A stretch of 64,000 bases of DNA from Sialis fuliginosa (taxonomy: Eukaryota; Arthropoda; Insecta; Megaloptera; Sialidae), in NCBI GenBank assembly GCA_961205875.1, contig OY540821.1:3286001-3350000 (forward strand). Reading direction: 5' to 3'. This document shows, piece by piece, positions 1 through 11,926 of the stretch. The notes beneath the pieces were generated by a model. That model had not been told where the DNA came from. It saw only the letters and a program-made list of their open reading frames with translations, and searched no databases. Position 1 is the first letter of the stretch. Each line of letters begins with the position of its first letter. Position numbers and translations under genes: made by a program.

Positions 1-384
1 TAGTTTGACATTACGAGGTGTGTTCTGATTGATTTTCTCCACCAATCATGTACGTATACGATTTGAAATCTACATCTGTTTTCTGTTTATTAGAATTAAA
101 CTAACCTACAAAACATGATGTATTATGTCAAACAATATTTTTTATTATACAAAAAATTAAAATCAAATATATAATTTAAAACTTTTTATTTGGAAATTAA
201 ATTAAATATTACAAAGTAGGGTACCTACAGACTATAGACATTATAACATGTATTTATTTTAAATATTCTGTAATTTTAGTTTGTTTGCAACACAGATGTA
301 CGTATGTATTTAAAAAAAATTGAAACAAAAGTCGGTCCGTCGTACAAATCGATAAAATTCTCCGAAAATATTGTAAACTGATAG
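1..384. other. AT-rich sequence without a recognisable gene
   Basis: Nothing codes here in either direction. The sequence is A/T-rich with short homopolymers. I see no terminal repeats before the element end that follows. Confidence 0.5.
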
Positions 385-534
385 TCGTTAAAACCGGTAT
401 TTCGTTGTAAGCGATGTCGTTATAAATGGTATATTATAAAAGGCAATCATATGGGATTCAGCCGGGACTTTTATTCTGCGTCGTTATAACCGGTACGTCG
501 TTATAACCGATGTCGTTATAACCGGTTTCTACTG
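385..534 (-). repeat. pogo/Tigger-like element end with CGTTATAACCG subrepeats
   Basis: The motif CGTTATAACCGGT and close variants recur about six times at 16-20 bp spacing. On the minus strand the segment starts CAGTAGAAACCGG right after a TA dinucleotide (535-536), like the ends of TA-inserting pogo/Tigger elements. The opposite end was not found, so this is probably a truncated or solo end. The family assignment is inference from the terminal sequence. Confidence 0.4.
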
Positions 535-631
535 TATTAATTAAACATTATTTATTGATCACTTATATGTAACAAACATGATAACAAATTTTTTTATCAT
601 AAATTATATATGTAAATTGGGATTCTTTAGA

Positions 632-700
632 CCTAGCTTGTCCAACCCGTGGCCCGCGAGTATCTTTAGTACGGCCCTCATCGTATAATTAAAAAAAAAA
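632..700 (+). mobile_element. hAT-type MITE end fragment
   Basis: The stretch GCTTGTCCAACCCGTGGCCC matches, in inverted form, the end of the complete short hAT-like element at 53615-53823. No partner terminus or target-site duplication is visible, so only one end survives. Confidence 0.4.
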
Positions 701-889
701 TCTTATAATAATAAAATAATGAATATAACACATACCACAACGCCAAAAGAATTCTACGATTTAAAAAATAAAATACAATGTTTTTAGAATCAAAAAGAAA
801 AACTAGAGGTACTTTATTTGGAAGATCCTAATTGATTAGCAGATTTAGCTTTCAAAATTTAAAAAATAGACAAAAATAAAACAGACTTT

Positions 890-1100
890 AAAAACCCAGA
901 AACACTGAAATGTATACCTAATATAATGAAATTTAACAGTTTTTGAAGTCGGTTTTTTTTCCTTATTAAAAAGTTTTTTATTGGCTTGGCACCGATTTCA
1001 AAAATTCTTAAATTTAACTATTATGTATCTATATTGTGAGTTTTTTTAAATCGATTTTATTTTTTTCTTAAAATAAAGTTTTTTATTTTTATCTTTTGAG
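890..1100 (+). repeat. fragment of the 'GAAGTCGGTTTT' interspersed repeat
   Basis: The phrase AACAGTTTTTGAAGTCGG recurs, in one orientation or the other, near 7070 and 37630-37650. Together these mark a dispersed repeat whose most complete copy is at 36805-37775. No coding capacity is visible. Confidence 0.4.
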
Positions 1101-1255
1101 TAACGTATCTTCGAAGTCTATGGTCAGATTTCAGTAGCATAGTAAGAAAAAATTTCGGTGGGGAGGGGGGATAAATACATTGAGCAAATTTTTTTTAAGG
1201 TATTTTGAGCTAATGTTTTCTCAAAACACGTTTCCTTAGAATACTGAATATTTTG

Positions 1256-1306
1256 GGGCGGGGGGGGGGGGGGGGGGCATGTGCGATATTGCGAGGAAGC
1301 AAAATA
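1256..1306 (+). repeat. long G homopolymer beside a GAGGAAGCA repeat tail
   Basis: A run of about 18 Gs after GGGGC is followed by GATATTGCGAGGAAGCA, the terminal sequence of the repeat family at 27970-28607 and 34357-35061. The minus strand gives a spurious proline run. Confidence 0.6.
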
Positions 1307-1668
1307 TAGTTTCAAGAAAGTTTTGAACGGAAAAATATTAATAAATTGCAGTCAATTTTGTGTATTAAATATTTGTTGTTAACTTACGTTTAATCTGTCA
1401 TTCTGAGTCCATATTGTATGCCTTCTTCTTCAGAATTTTTGTATTTTCTATGTTTTTTTTTGTAATCTGCGGACTGTTCGAGCTTCTTTCGAATCCTGGT
1501 ATGTTTTAATCGGTTGCGAGTATTTTTTTTTTGATGTTCATAAAAGTGTAGAAAATAATAACAAATAATAAAAATAAAAACGTTTTATTGAAAATTCTCG
1601 AGGTATGTTACTCCTTAATAATTTAAATCTTTACATAGATGTTTTAAAACTCAAGAAAAAAAATGATA

Positions 1669-2162
1669 ATAAGGTACTGGCACCAGTGTTGAATTATTAT
1701 TTAATTAAAAATACTAAATTAGAAATATTTGTTGATATTTGATTACTACTATTACTGGATCATAATCTATATACCTACAGTTAACTTAAAAAACGGTGGA
1801 CATTTAAACTAATTATTAGTGTAATATATTTATTAATTATTATATTAACATAACATCTGCTTTACATTGTTTACAATTATTTATTTTATACTTTTGTGTC
1901 TTTGTATTTATCACTTTGTAATCATTAGTAAATGTCCATCACTGGGTGCCCATTATTGGTTTTACTTTATCCATTACTGGAGAAAAAATATAAACAAAAT
2001 AATATAATTTAAAAAACAAACTATATTTGCGGACTTTATGGTAATTAAATTGATTTAATAAAGCGATACTTATTTTATTAGTAACATGAGTTCACGAGAA
2101 TTATAAAAAACAGTATATGTTACCTATCTCTTAAAGTGTCCAATACTGGCTTCGGTACCTTA
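1669..2162 (+). mobile_element. MITE-1 copy 1 (TA-flanked, TIR AGGTACTGGCACCAGT)
   Basis: The element opens TAAGGTACTGGCACCAGT and closes CTGGCTTCGGTACCTTA, an imperfect terminal inverted repeat bounded by TA. The interior contains the phrases CCATCACTGGGTGCCCATTA and CCATTACTGGAGAA that recur in every copy. At about 490 bp with no ORF it is a non-autonomous DNA element; the TA duplication suggests a Tc1/mariner-type mobiliser (inference). Confidence 0.75.
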
Positions 2163-2466
2163 TTTGATATTTTTTTTTGAAACCAACTCACTTTAACATA
2201 ATTTTTAAAGTTAACTTATATGTAATATGTAATACATATTTAAGAGATCAAAAGTTTTATAAAATTTAATTAACATAGCGACTGATCCAACATTCCTGTA
2301 TAAATAATACGCTCAAAGAACATCTTATTAAATAAATAATTACCAATAATTTAAAGTTCTTTAGTCAAAACCGTTTACAGGAATTTTGTTCCAGCTAACT
2401 GCAAATTGAAAGCTATTTAAATACGAAGTCTTATCTACTAATACAGGATGGTTTTAATATTATAAC

Positions 2467-3147
2467 TAGAGATTGGAAAAAAAGTTGTTATTTTAAATGA
2501 AATAGTTACTATATAGTTGATTTTTTTTCTGTAAAAAGTTGGCAAATAGTTTTTTTTAATCAAAATAGTTGTGAAATAGTTACAATTTTTTTTTACAATA
2601 ATATTTTTTTTTTCGATATAATCAATAAATTAGTGAAATCAACGTGTTAGTAAAAACTGTCAAATCCGAAATTGTCGAGGAAAACATGTTATGGTCGATT
2701 CTAAAAAAAAATTAAATAAATAAATATATAAAAACACAACATAAATATCTATTAAAAAATATCTGTATAAAAGACAAAATGTATTTATAAAAATATATAT
2801 AAAACTAAAATAATCTACAAAGAATTGTATGAATATAAATTACAAACTTATTAGGAAATCACAAAAATATATATTATGTTTATTATCTATAAACATGTAT
2901 ATTTTTTTGAAAAAAATCAATATTAATAATTAGAATTATTTCAAACTTTGTGACTTTTTTTCAATACAAAATTTTTAACGTTGGATAAAAAAGGCAAATA
3001 GTTTAAAAACAGTTGGAAAGGTAAAATAGTTGATTTCAAATTGGGTTCAATCAAACCAGTTTTCTGAAATCGATGGAGATGTTATGTTATAAAAATTACA
3101 ATAGTTGCATTTTTCGCAATAGTTGAAAACTATTTTTCTTATCTCTA
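2467..3147. mobile_element. hAT-like element, 681 bp, TSD ATTATAAC
   Basis: The termini are TAGAGATTGGAAAAA and TTTTTCTTATCTCTA. They are flanked by the exact 8-bp duplication ATTATAAC at 2459-2466 and 3148-3155, the hallmark length of hAT transposition. The A/T-rich interior has many copies of AATAGTT and no transposase ORF. A second member with the same ends is at 56848-57139. Confidence 0.85.
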
Positions 3148-3299
3148 ATTATAACCTATTTTATTAGTAAAATAATATTATAAGATTTTTGGAAATTTTA
3201 TTTAAGGAGGAAAGCCACTATGACGGTTCAAAAAATTAGGAATTTTTTCACAGGTATAACTAATTATTTTAAGATTGTGTAAAGGACATTTTATTAACC

Positions 3300-3440
3300 C
3301 AATAAAATACTGCTGGCGCCATTTTTGATTTAGAAAAAATAAGAGAGGGTCAATTTCCGCTGGTTTGGTTATAAATTTTAATATACTACATACCTCAACT
3401 CCTTAGCGCCCCCTCTGAAAAATTAACAAATTCCGTCCAG
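3300..3440 (+). repeat. diverged fragment of the AGGGTTCCG-type repeat
   Basis: The phrase CGCCATTTTTGATTTAGAAA and the following text on a TTTGGTTATA reading match the internal units of the repeats at 24099-24925, 25168-26227 and 27211-27954. Neither terminus is preserved. Confidence 0.4.
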
Positions 3441-3621
3441 ACACAAAATGATTTTTCTCATGGTCGCTATGGGTACTAACATTAAAAAAAAAGATTTTAT
3501 CCTGTTACGATAGGCTAGTTTTTTTTCAGCCAGCTCTTGGTCTATTCCTCCTTAATGGGCAGCGCAGGTGTGGTTTGGGAAATTGGGGGGGGGGGGGAGG
3601 GGAGTTAACCCTAGTGATACA

Positions 3622-6600
3622 TTATATAAAATAGTTAGAGTATAAACACGCGAATAGAATACTGAATATAAACAATGAGACCCCAACTGAAGAAACTGTG
3701 TAATAAAAAACATTACCAAATATTCCAACGTCTATAAAATAGATCCATAGTGCAGTAAACACAATACATTCAATCGTATACAGTGAATAATCGTACAGAA
3801 GTCGTTTAGAACGACGCGAAAAACTAAACAAATTAGATATGTTATTGTACATAAAAATACTGGTCGATGCGTATTTGACACTTTCAACGAGATTTGATGC
3901 TAGAGTACGTTGTTTGTCTCTGTACCAGAGATATTGGGCCAGAGCTGTGATGCTCCAGTGTAGTGACAGACAGCCTCCTGTGACTTTCGGTGATGCTGCG
4001 AGACCCATAGATATTATCACCAATCGCGAAACTGTAAGAAATGAATTTTACATTTATATTTTAGGACTCGTTCATAAAATATACTGTCACGTGCCTAATT
4101 GCCGATGTGACCCAGTGGCGTAGATAGGGGGGGGGGGGGGTAAGATGATCAATCACCCCCCATGAGTTTACTTCATGAGAAAATTAAAAGATATTTTTTT
4201 AAATTTCCCAAGTATGAACAAAATAGTAGAAGTAAATAGGAAAAATTAGGTAAATTAAGAGTAAAAAAAAAAGGTCTTCAGTTTTTTTTTAATTTTGAAC
4301 GACCCTTTTTTTGGTAATAAGAAGTACGGTGAATACAATTTATATGATAAAAAAAAGATCATTCAGTTTAAAATTACATTAATAATTTTTTTAATTCCCA
4401 TATTTTCCAGCCACCACTTGCCCCGGGTCTTCATCAGGAGTGAAATAATACAAGACAGTCTGTTAATGTACAGTCACCTGCATAACTCGTCTGGCACCCT
4501 AAAAGCTAGAATCGCTTACAACAGATTCCAAATTTAAAGACAAACATCATCGGTTATCTTTTTATATCAAGTTTAATATATTTAAATACTAAAATTCGGA
4601 ATATCAAATATTTATTGCCACAAAATTTACGTATACAATTTTCAATAGATTACATAATAATTTAATTGCACAAATATATATGAGTACTATAAACGAAGAG
4701 TAGTTCTTTATCTAGCAAATGAATTTCAACATATCTTTCTTTGTTTGATACATGGAGAAATGATTTAAATATTATAATAATCAAATGGGAGGAGCCTACT
4801 AAGTTTGTGATAAACGAAAATGATTACAAACTGCAAGACCATTAATGCAGGCGACTGTACATACACTTAGTTTTAATTAAATGGCTAGACTACATACAGT
4901 GTATTCCAAGTTGATTAAGATATTGTAAATTTAACATGGCTATTTTATTAAATTTTGTGGCGGCATTTCAAAATGCACCAATAACACAACGTTAAATTTG
5001 ACCAAAGGTTACTAAAACACTTCTAATTGCTCCCATGTTAAATTTCCTATGTCTTAATCAACTTGGAATACATTAATTGTATATTTCATACTTACCGAAA
5101 AGCAGCAATGTGTAGAACAATATATTTACTTTGATCTTCCTCGAACTAAAATAATCCTGATAAGAATACGCAACTCCTATAATTGTGAACAGAGAAAACA
5201 CCATCGATATCCATCGCAAAATGTCTGTAATTTTAACAAAAAACAAAGTAAGGTAACTTCAGATTAAAAGGAAATTACTGACTTTTAATTTTTGACCTAG
5301 AATTTCAAAATATTATATATGTAGAATATACAATATTGCATCAATTAACTCGATGGGGGAAAGTCCCTTATTCGGACACCAAAGATGCTTATACAGAGTA
5401 CCTAACCCAGGGGTGGGGAACCTTTTTATCATAGAAGGCCACATTTAAAATTAAAAATAATAAGCAGGCCGCATACCGCCTTTCTTGAAGTAGTCTTCGT
5501 CGTGAAATAAATCCCCATTAAGAAGTTCATATTAAATAACTTCAGAATATAGGCGCAATAGTCAATTTTAATTTACGTTTGATTATTGTAGATTATTTGT
5601 TCAAACATTTTTATTTTTCTCTTGGCAGAATAAAATTAAAAATAAATTGAGAAGAAAAAATATATATTATAAATAATTGAAATATTTACCGGCCGCAATG
5701 TAGTATTGAAAAGGCCATTTGCGGCCTTAAAACCGCAGGTTCCCAATCCCTGACCTAACCCATTTTAAATGCACACCTCTGATAACTTTTTATGGTGAAA
5801 TGTTATCAAAAAAAATTCAGATAAAAGTTGGAGGGTTTGGAGGGGGACATAGACGTATTCGGATGAATTTTTGTTAGGTGGCTTTTTCAAGGACACATGA
5901 AGGTCAATAACATTTTTTTAAATAAGAACCTATATTTTTTATTTAGTAATTTTAACACGAATCTTTCATTGAAAACTTTTTTTTTGAACAACTTAAACTT
6001 TCCAGGATATCTAACAAAATAATTCGAGATTTTGAACTTTCAATAATTTTTTACTCAGAAACCATCAACTTTAGAGAAAAAGTACAAGAAACAAAAAATG
6101 TTTATTTTGATCATATAAGACTTAGAGAAAAATTTTAAAACTTTTTCAATTTATTTTATTCGAACGAAAAAACCAAATATTAAAAAAAATTATAGAATAA
6201 AAACCCTGGTCAAAATTCCTATTAGTTGATACTGGATATCGATAACACTTATGAATACTAAACCGTTCATCAAATTCTATAACTGTAGCATAATCGGTTC
6301 TCCAGATATTAAATAAAAACTAATTTTGAGTAAAATCTTTGGAGGGCTATAGCCCTCTCATGAGAAATTTCCGGACACATGTTCATATAAGATTTTTTGT
6401 TTAAAATATTTTTCTGAATATACTGTTCAAGTTTGGCACGCCAGTGCTGAATCATCCTGTATAGTAGTAGATAAACATATGGTGTGACGGGGGTTGGGGA
6501 GGGGGGGTTGCAATAATATTATATTTACTCACTTAGAAAACTTGTGTCGTGAATTGATTGCTCCAAGTTATTCAGTATAACGTACAACTGGAGCGTTAAC

Positions 6601-8936
6601 TGCGGAGCTGCCTCCAGAAAACTGTCCAAGTATTGCAGTTGGAGTAACGTCTTTCTATTGACTTTATGGTTGTGTTTGTTTACCTTGTTTTGGTAAAATA
6701 AAATAAAGTTGTTTAAAGCGACGATTGCTGAAGATATCGGAAATAGTAAAATAATTATATAAATCCATTTGATTTTTTCGAGTTTTCGGAATAAGCAACT
6801 CTTGTAGAAACTCTTTTGGCATCTGAAATAATAATCATGTTTAGTATAACTCCGGAAAATATGCACCGATTTGTTTGTTTGTTTGAAAGAGTATACTCCC
6901 GAAGTGGTCCCATATAAATTTTATCAGAATCTAACCGTGATTTTTGAAGATACGTCACTAAAAAGTGAAAAATAAAAAACTTAAAAAAAACACTGAAAAG
7001 TATAAGTAGGTATAAAAATTAAATTCATAAGAATTTTTTTAATAGAAAAAAAATAAAACCGACTTCAAAAACTGTTAAATTTAATTTTTATACTTATACT
7101 TTTCAGTGTTTTTAGGGTTTTTTTAGTCAGTTTTATTTATTTTTACGTCAGTCTTTTCGATGCATAATTAAAAAACTAGTAAACTGAATGAACTGAAATT
7201 TGGAATATATATGTAAAATAAATATCCCGGCAATTTTGGGAAAAATAACAACTATCTCAAAAAGATAGTTTGTAAAGTGTAATATGTAAAACATTAAGAA
7301 ATTATACAGACCCACAAATTTTATTTTCGTATTTTTAGACACTGAAAACAAAAATAGTAAAAACGTCGAATATTATTTGCCAAAATCAACCTGCACGGAC
7401 CGTGATAATATTTTTTGACCAAATCAAATGAATTATTTTTCAAGATCAGCCTTTTTTTTAATTTTGCTTTTTTTGTATCATTGTGCGACCATTTTTGACC
7501 GAGTTATTTGCAATCAAAGCAAAAATCACAATTTTGATTTTGAAAGCTGAAGTCTTTTCTTCATAACTCGGTCAAAAAAGGTCGTACACCGGTACAAAAA
7601 AAAACAAATTGAAGAAAAAAGTCTGATCTACAAAAGTATTTTATTAGATTTGATCAAAAAAATTTATTCTTATTTCTATTTTTTTTATGCATTATACAAC
7701 GTTTACCTTGCTGACTTTTCTATAAGGTATAGGCACCAGTTATGGGGGGTTGTTTTTTGTAATTCTCATGAACTCATGTTACTAATAAAACAAGTTACTC
7801 TTCATTTAATCAAGTCCGCAAATATAGTTTGTTTTTTAAATTATAACCTTTTATTTTGTTCATGTTTTTTTCCAGTAACGGCAAAAGTAAAACCAGTAAT
7901 GAACACGCAGTGATGGACACTTGCTAATGATTACATAATGATAAGTACTACGACACAAAAGATATAAAAGGAAGAATCGTCAAAGAAACAATATAAAGCA
8001 GTTGCTATGATAATATAATAATTAATAAATAAATTATACTAATAATTAATTTAAATGTCCACCATTTTGACACCTATTGATCGATTGTCATCAAATCACG
8101 CTGTAAGACAGTTAAATGTATATAAATTAATATTCAGAAATGGTAGTAATCAAATATCATTACATATTTCGAATTCAATACATTTAATTAAAAGTTTTGC
8201 CATTACTGGGGTCCTTGTCAAGACTGGTGCCACTACCGTACCAGTATAACTAAAATAAGCAATGTAGATATAAATAAAACTGAACTCACATGTTATACAA
8301 AGTATAAGTTGTTATAAACGATGGCCCCCACACAAATAACAGTGTTAAAAATCCGTGCCAATACTGCATATCTGAGAAATACCCAATCATTAACCAAATA
8401 TCCGAACCTATGTCAAGAATCCCAAACATCATTGCAGTCATCAAAGTGAAATATGTTATTATCTTACTTTTCCATGAATATCGATACCTTCTAAGACATT
8501 CCGCGTATTGATTTTCAACTTCATTACAAAGGTCTTTCATTTCTGCATTTTTTTTGTTTGTTTTGTTATAAATATTACGTTCATTATTTCCATTTAAAAA
8601 TTTTGGGCCAAATAGTTTGTTTTTAACTGTCCTGATTCTTGCATTTATTTCAAGTCTTGTCGTATTGTTTCTAAAAGAAGGGCTGTATAAAATGGCCTGT
8701 ATTGCGTTCAGTTCTGTGAATATGTCATTTCTTTCGTCGATATTTTTTAATAGTTTTTCTTGCTCTTCATTGTTGCTATTAATATTTATTTGGTAGGGAA
8801 AGGTTTTTTCTTCTTCATTTTTATTATTTTTACTCACGGATGCTGCACTTGTATCATCTCCAAAGAAATCTACATCTATATTGATATGTTCTGATGTTAT
8901 TTGTCGTTCGTTGATAATTTTATTGTTTTCTTCCAT
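3622..8936 (-). CDS. XK-related (XKR) family membrane protein, downstream paralogue, 4 coding exons
   Basis: Exons on the minus strand are 8936-8290, 6822-6533, 5224-5096 and 4031-3622. Donors are GTGAGT, GTGAGT and GTAAG and acceptors end TTTCAG, TTACAG and TTACAG. The exons total 1476 nt and give 491 codons with no internal stop. An in-frame TAA just upstream of the ATG supports the start. The first ~145 residues are polar, Asn/Glu-rich and probably cytosolic. Then come hydrophobic segments at about 157-175 and 190-215, the latter after DIGSDIWLMIGYF (175-187) and around QYWHG. A further segment lies at 233-258, the family signature LEAAPQLTLQLYVIL is at 285-299, and further membrane segments follow in exons 3 and 4 (HW, then LLYDYSLYTIECIVFTALW). 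This pattern and length fit the XK/XKR family, some members of which are caspase-activated phospholipid scramblases. That activity is known for the family, not shown here. Introns hold several MITEs. Confidence in the family is high; the UTRs are undefined. Confidence 0.88.
4897..5075. mobile_element. short MITE in intron 3 of the downstream XKR gene
   Basis: Arms of about 40 bp, beginning GTATTCCAAGTTGATTAAGA and ending in the reverse complement CTTAATCAACTTGGAATAC, enclose roughly 100 bp. The right end lies about 20 bp from the exon 3 splice donor. No ORF. The target duplication is not clear. Confidence 0.6.
5408..5752. mobile_element. hAT-like MITE, 345 bp, TSD ACCTAACC
   Basis: The ends CAGGGGTGGGGAACC and GGTTCCCAATCCCTG are inverted repeats flanked by exact 8-bp copies of ACCTAACC (5400-5407 and 5753-5760). 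The GGCCGCA-rich interior is typical of short hAT derivatives. It sits in intron 2 of the downstream XKR gene. Confidence 0.9.
6830..7120 (+). repeat. intronic 'GACTTCAAAA' repeat fragment with an internal inverted repeat
   Basis: The text from the TATAACTCCGG phrase to the AAACACTGAAAAGTATA phrase matches the repeat at 36805-37775. AAAACACTGAAAAGTATAAG near 6990 is matched by its inverted copy ending near 7115, enclosing CCGACTTCAAAAACTG. It crosses the start of intron 1 of the downstream XKR gene and lies against its exon 2 acceptor. Confidence 0.5.
7437..7630. mobile_element. small foldback element, arms about 65 bp
   Basis: Inverted arms carry GACCGAGTTATTTGC on one side and ATAACTCGGTC on the other, with AGATCAG and CTGATCT at the outer ends. 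A related half-copy reads into the right edge of the window (63915-64000). It lies in intron 1 of the downstream XKR gene. Confidence 0.6.
7722..8241 (-). mobile_element. MITE-1 copy 2 in intron 1 of the downstream XKR gene
   Basis: This is an inverted copy of the TA-flanked family. GGCACCAGTTATGG opens it and GACTGGTGCCACTAC lies near its far end. Interior phrases such as AATTCTCATGAACTCATGTT are the reverse complement of those in the plus-orientation copies. It ends about 50 bp from the exon 1 donor, so it is transcribed as part of the gene's first intron. Confidence 0.7.
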
Positions 8937-9200
8937 AACTTTTTAATGATATGGATGCATTTCTTTATGCATTTAAATGCAAATTTACTTTATTTTATTT
9001 ATAACTAATGCATTGAACCCGGTGTTACCCGGGTTAATATCCACATATTATACACCAAAACTTTCCTCGTGAAAACCGAAATAAAATCTGTTTAGTAGTT
9101 ACTTAGTCTATGCCTCATATTAACATATTATCTGTCGTCAATAATAATAATATATAATAATAAATAAATAATAATAATAATAAAATATTATTGATGTTTA
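8937..9200. other. 5' flank of the downstream XKR gene, with a repeat tail and AAT microsatellite
   Basis: No clear promoter is visible. The segment 9009-9050 carries GGTGTTACCCGGGTTAATAT, a phrase repeated at about 21575, so it is the end of a dispersed repeat. From about 9141 to 9184 there is an (AAT)n-type microsatellite. Confidence 0.5.
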
Positions 9201-9430
9201 AGTTATTGACCTTTTTTATAAACGTTTAGAGGTTTAGCCAGCCAGTTTTGTGAATATAGTTCAGTAGTTAAAGGGTTAAATGCTAAATCACTTTTTTCAA
9301 ATAAAAAGAAATGTAAGAAAATATTTTTTTCTTTACGTGCATCAAAAATGTGATCCATCGTAATGAGTTTTGTGTGGGTTGATACATTAGTGCATAACAC
9401 TGTCCATAATATATCCTTGTAAAAAGTTGG
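9200..9430 (-). pseudogene. coding-like segment A, related to 11341-11470
   Basis: On the minus strand one frame reads LCTNVSTHT and later EKNIFLHFFLFEK, aligning in the same frame with LCTNVSPHT...LLHLFLLEK at 11341-11470. Both share the 23-nt core around TTATGCACTAATGTATCA. Conservation in one frame hints at an old coding or transposon-derived segment. No start codon, splice site or recognisable domain supports a gene. Confidence 0.25.
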
Positions 9431-11335
9431 AATGAATTTAATTTTATCTTAAATGTTTGTTTACTATTTAAATAATTTTTGTCACTTACGATAATAAAAC
9501 ACATTTGTTGTCAAAAATAGATATATATGACTGCTTTTTTTAAACATTTTATTAACAGGAAATTCATTTTATTTTAACTCTAGAAAAAATGTTATTTAAT
9601 TAAATTTAAAAATATACACATAATTTGTGTTATTATAAAATTTGAGATATTATGTATTTATATTTTTGCTTTTACACTTATTTCTTCTTTTTAATATCAA
9701 TACATCACTTAAGTTGCACATTATTCCATGGTTTACACCCAGAATCACTGTACATTCAAAACTGGAACTCAGAAAAACAACCACTTTGTTTAATTAATAA
9801 TTACTTTGTATTATTGTTATATATATTTAATTATTTATTTACACTATTTACAAAAAATACAACTAATACAATATAATATCAAATAGCCATTTTTAACACG
9901 TGTTGAGATGAACACTGCCACGCAGTGTATGTGTTTGTGTCTGACATGACTTGCGCATCTCTTACTCACACAGCATCTCTATCTCTCTCATCTCATGTTT
10001 CGCATCTACACCCGACTCACGCGATACACATTTTACAAGTCACATTGTATTGCCGGTCATTACAAAGATCAGACAGTTCAATGACGTTTATTAATATTTA
10101 ATGTCCGGTATTATGTATTTTTTAACTAACAAGCACTTTCAACAAGGTGTTAATTTTACGAGAATTGTTTTATAATTTTGCACATTTTCCTTTTTTTCAC
10201 TGATGTACCTTTTTTGAAGTATATTTATGTGTTTCAATTGTAATGACTTTTTTTGCTTTTATTAAACTGTATTTATCTAACTTCTTTGTTGTACAAATAT
10301 TCCAATTGCAATGACTTTTTTTTGCTCTACATTTATAATTTTCAACTACACAAATTGAGTTTTACAACTGCAGTTTTCATTTTTAGAACTACAAAAATAA
10401 GCTACAACTACACACTAAAATAACCGCTGATCTGATTCGAAAATCGAGTCTTCACAAAAAAGGAAATAGAGTGTAGTGGGTCTGCTTGTCTTTATTCAAA
10501 TATAAATGTAAAAATATAGAATATTGTCTTCACTTTTCTGAACCATATTTTACACATTATATTAATACAGAATGCGCAGTCCATTTCTCTATCCTGTGGT
10601 ACTAGATAGTTTTCATAATATCGCCACTGTTTTAATACCATTGGTGTTTATTTATCGTGCGTACGTGAAACTTGTTTTTGAATATTATCAGAATCCCTTT
10701 AAAGGAACCTTTTTCTGATGGAGTTGATTAACAATTATTATGAAAATTAAATTTTAAGTTTTTATTTTTACGACTGATGTTGGTAATAGAACTCTTTTTT
10801 TAGTATAGATACTTATAGTTTGATAGCACTGAAGAAACTGTTATATAATAAACTGTAGTAAATTGAACATTTTTTTTTACGCCGAAAGAAACCTGCTATC
10901 AGTTGCGGTTTTACGATAAAAATATATAAATACAAATGCGATTAATAAATAGAAAGTTGCACAATTTCTCCCAAAAAATGTATTATTAGTAGAAAAGTGT
11001 TTCCAGGGCTCTTCTAAGATATTTAAGCGCCTTTGAGGATAATTTCTAGAACAGATCTCATATCATTTACGTTTTTTTTTATTATCAGAGGCCCATTACA
11101 AATGATTTTTAATTTTACCAATTAAATTTTAATAAATAACTTAAGTAAAGTTCACAACATTATAGAAAATAATTCATGCCTATTAAAACTTGATGTAAAA
11201 TTATAATTTAACAAAAACAATTACTACAAAAAACTCTTTGCAGTTTGGTTGTAGAGAGAATGATTATTAATAAAAAAAATGTCAAATCTCATTTTAAGAT
11301 ATATGTATGTATCTAATTAACTTTACAACCAAACA
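9431..11335. other. intergenic stretch between the two XKR genes
   Basis: No gene is visible. From about 9890 to 10080 the composition is less A/T-rich, with CATCTCTATCTCTCTCATC and several CATCTC/CGCATC repeats. A short duplication, CAATTGTAATGACTTTTTTT and CAATTGCAATGACTTTTTTT, occurs near 10236 and 10303. The rest is A/T-rich without terminal repeats that I can pair. Confidence 0.4.
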
Positions 11336-11340
11336 CCAAA

Positions 11341-11535
11341 TTATTTTTTTTCCAATAAAAATAAATGTAACAAAATCACAAATATATTTATCTTTGTGCG
11401 TATAAAAAACATTGTATGGGGTGATACATTAGTGCATAACAGTATCCAATTGATACATTCCTTATTTAAAGCAATGCAATCTTTAGAAGTTTTATCAGTG
11501 AGTAGAAAAAAAATTTCGCGAAAAATTAAAAACAT
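11341..11535 (-). pseudogene. coding-like segment B, 3' of the upstream XKR gene
   Basis: A 64-codon minus-strand frame contains CINWILLCTNVSPHT, matching segment A at 9200-9430 in frame. It lies about 400 bp beyond the stop codon of the upstream XKR gene, so it could be 3' UTR or an unrelated remnant. I do not recognise the protein. Confidence 0.25.
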
Positions 11536-11926
11536 TATCGATTTTCGACCAAATTAATTTTTGTTATCAAATTTTCAAGTATTAATCATGTTATTGTATA
11601 GATTTTGACACTCTGAAAATTAGAAAAAACTAAAACTTTGAGAGGCTATATCTCGAGAATGGTTTAAAATACAGACCTGCGGTTTGAAAATTTGAACTTT
11701 TCACGTTATTTTCTATACAATAAACATACTTAAAATACAAAAAATAAGAGGTAGAATCATTTATTTCCTATGTAAATATATAAGAATTTATTTTAAAAAG
11801 TAAAAATTTGAACTTAAGGTGTTTCATAACTATTTTTTTTGTTAATAGGAAGGGGAGGATTGACAAAATATGCTTCTCTTATTAAAAATTTCACGCCTCG
11901 CCACTGAGTTCTACAAATCAATTTAT

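Noticed and set aside
1124..1315. Proline-run frame on the minus strand
   Set aside because: Produced by the G homopolymer.
3839..4123. 94-codon plus-strand frame
   Set aside because: It is the antisense shadow of XKR exon 4, which has splice sites and family motifs on the other strand.
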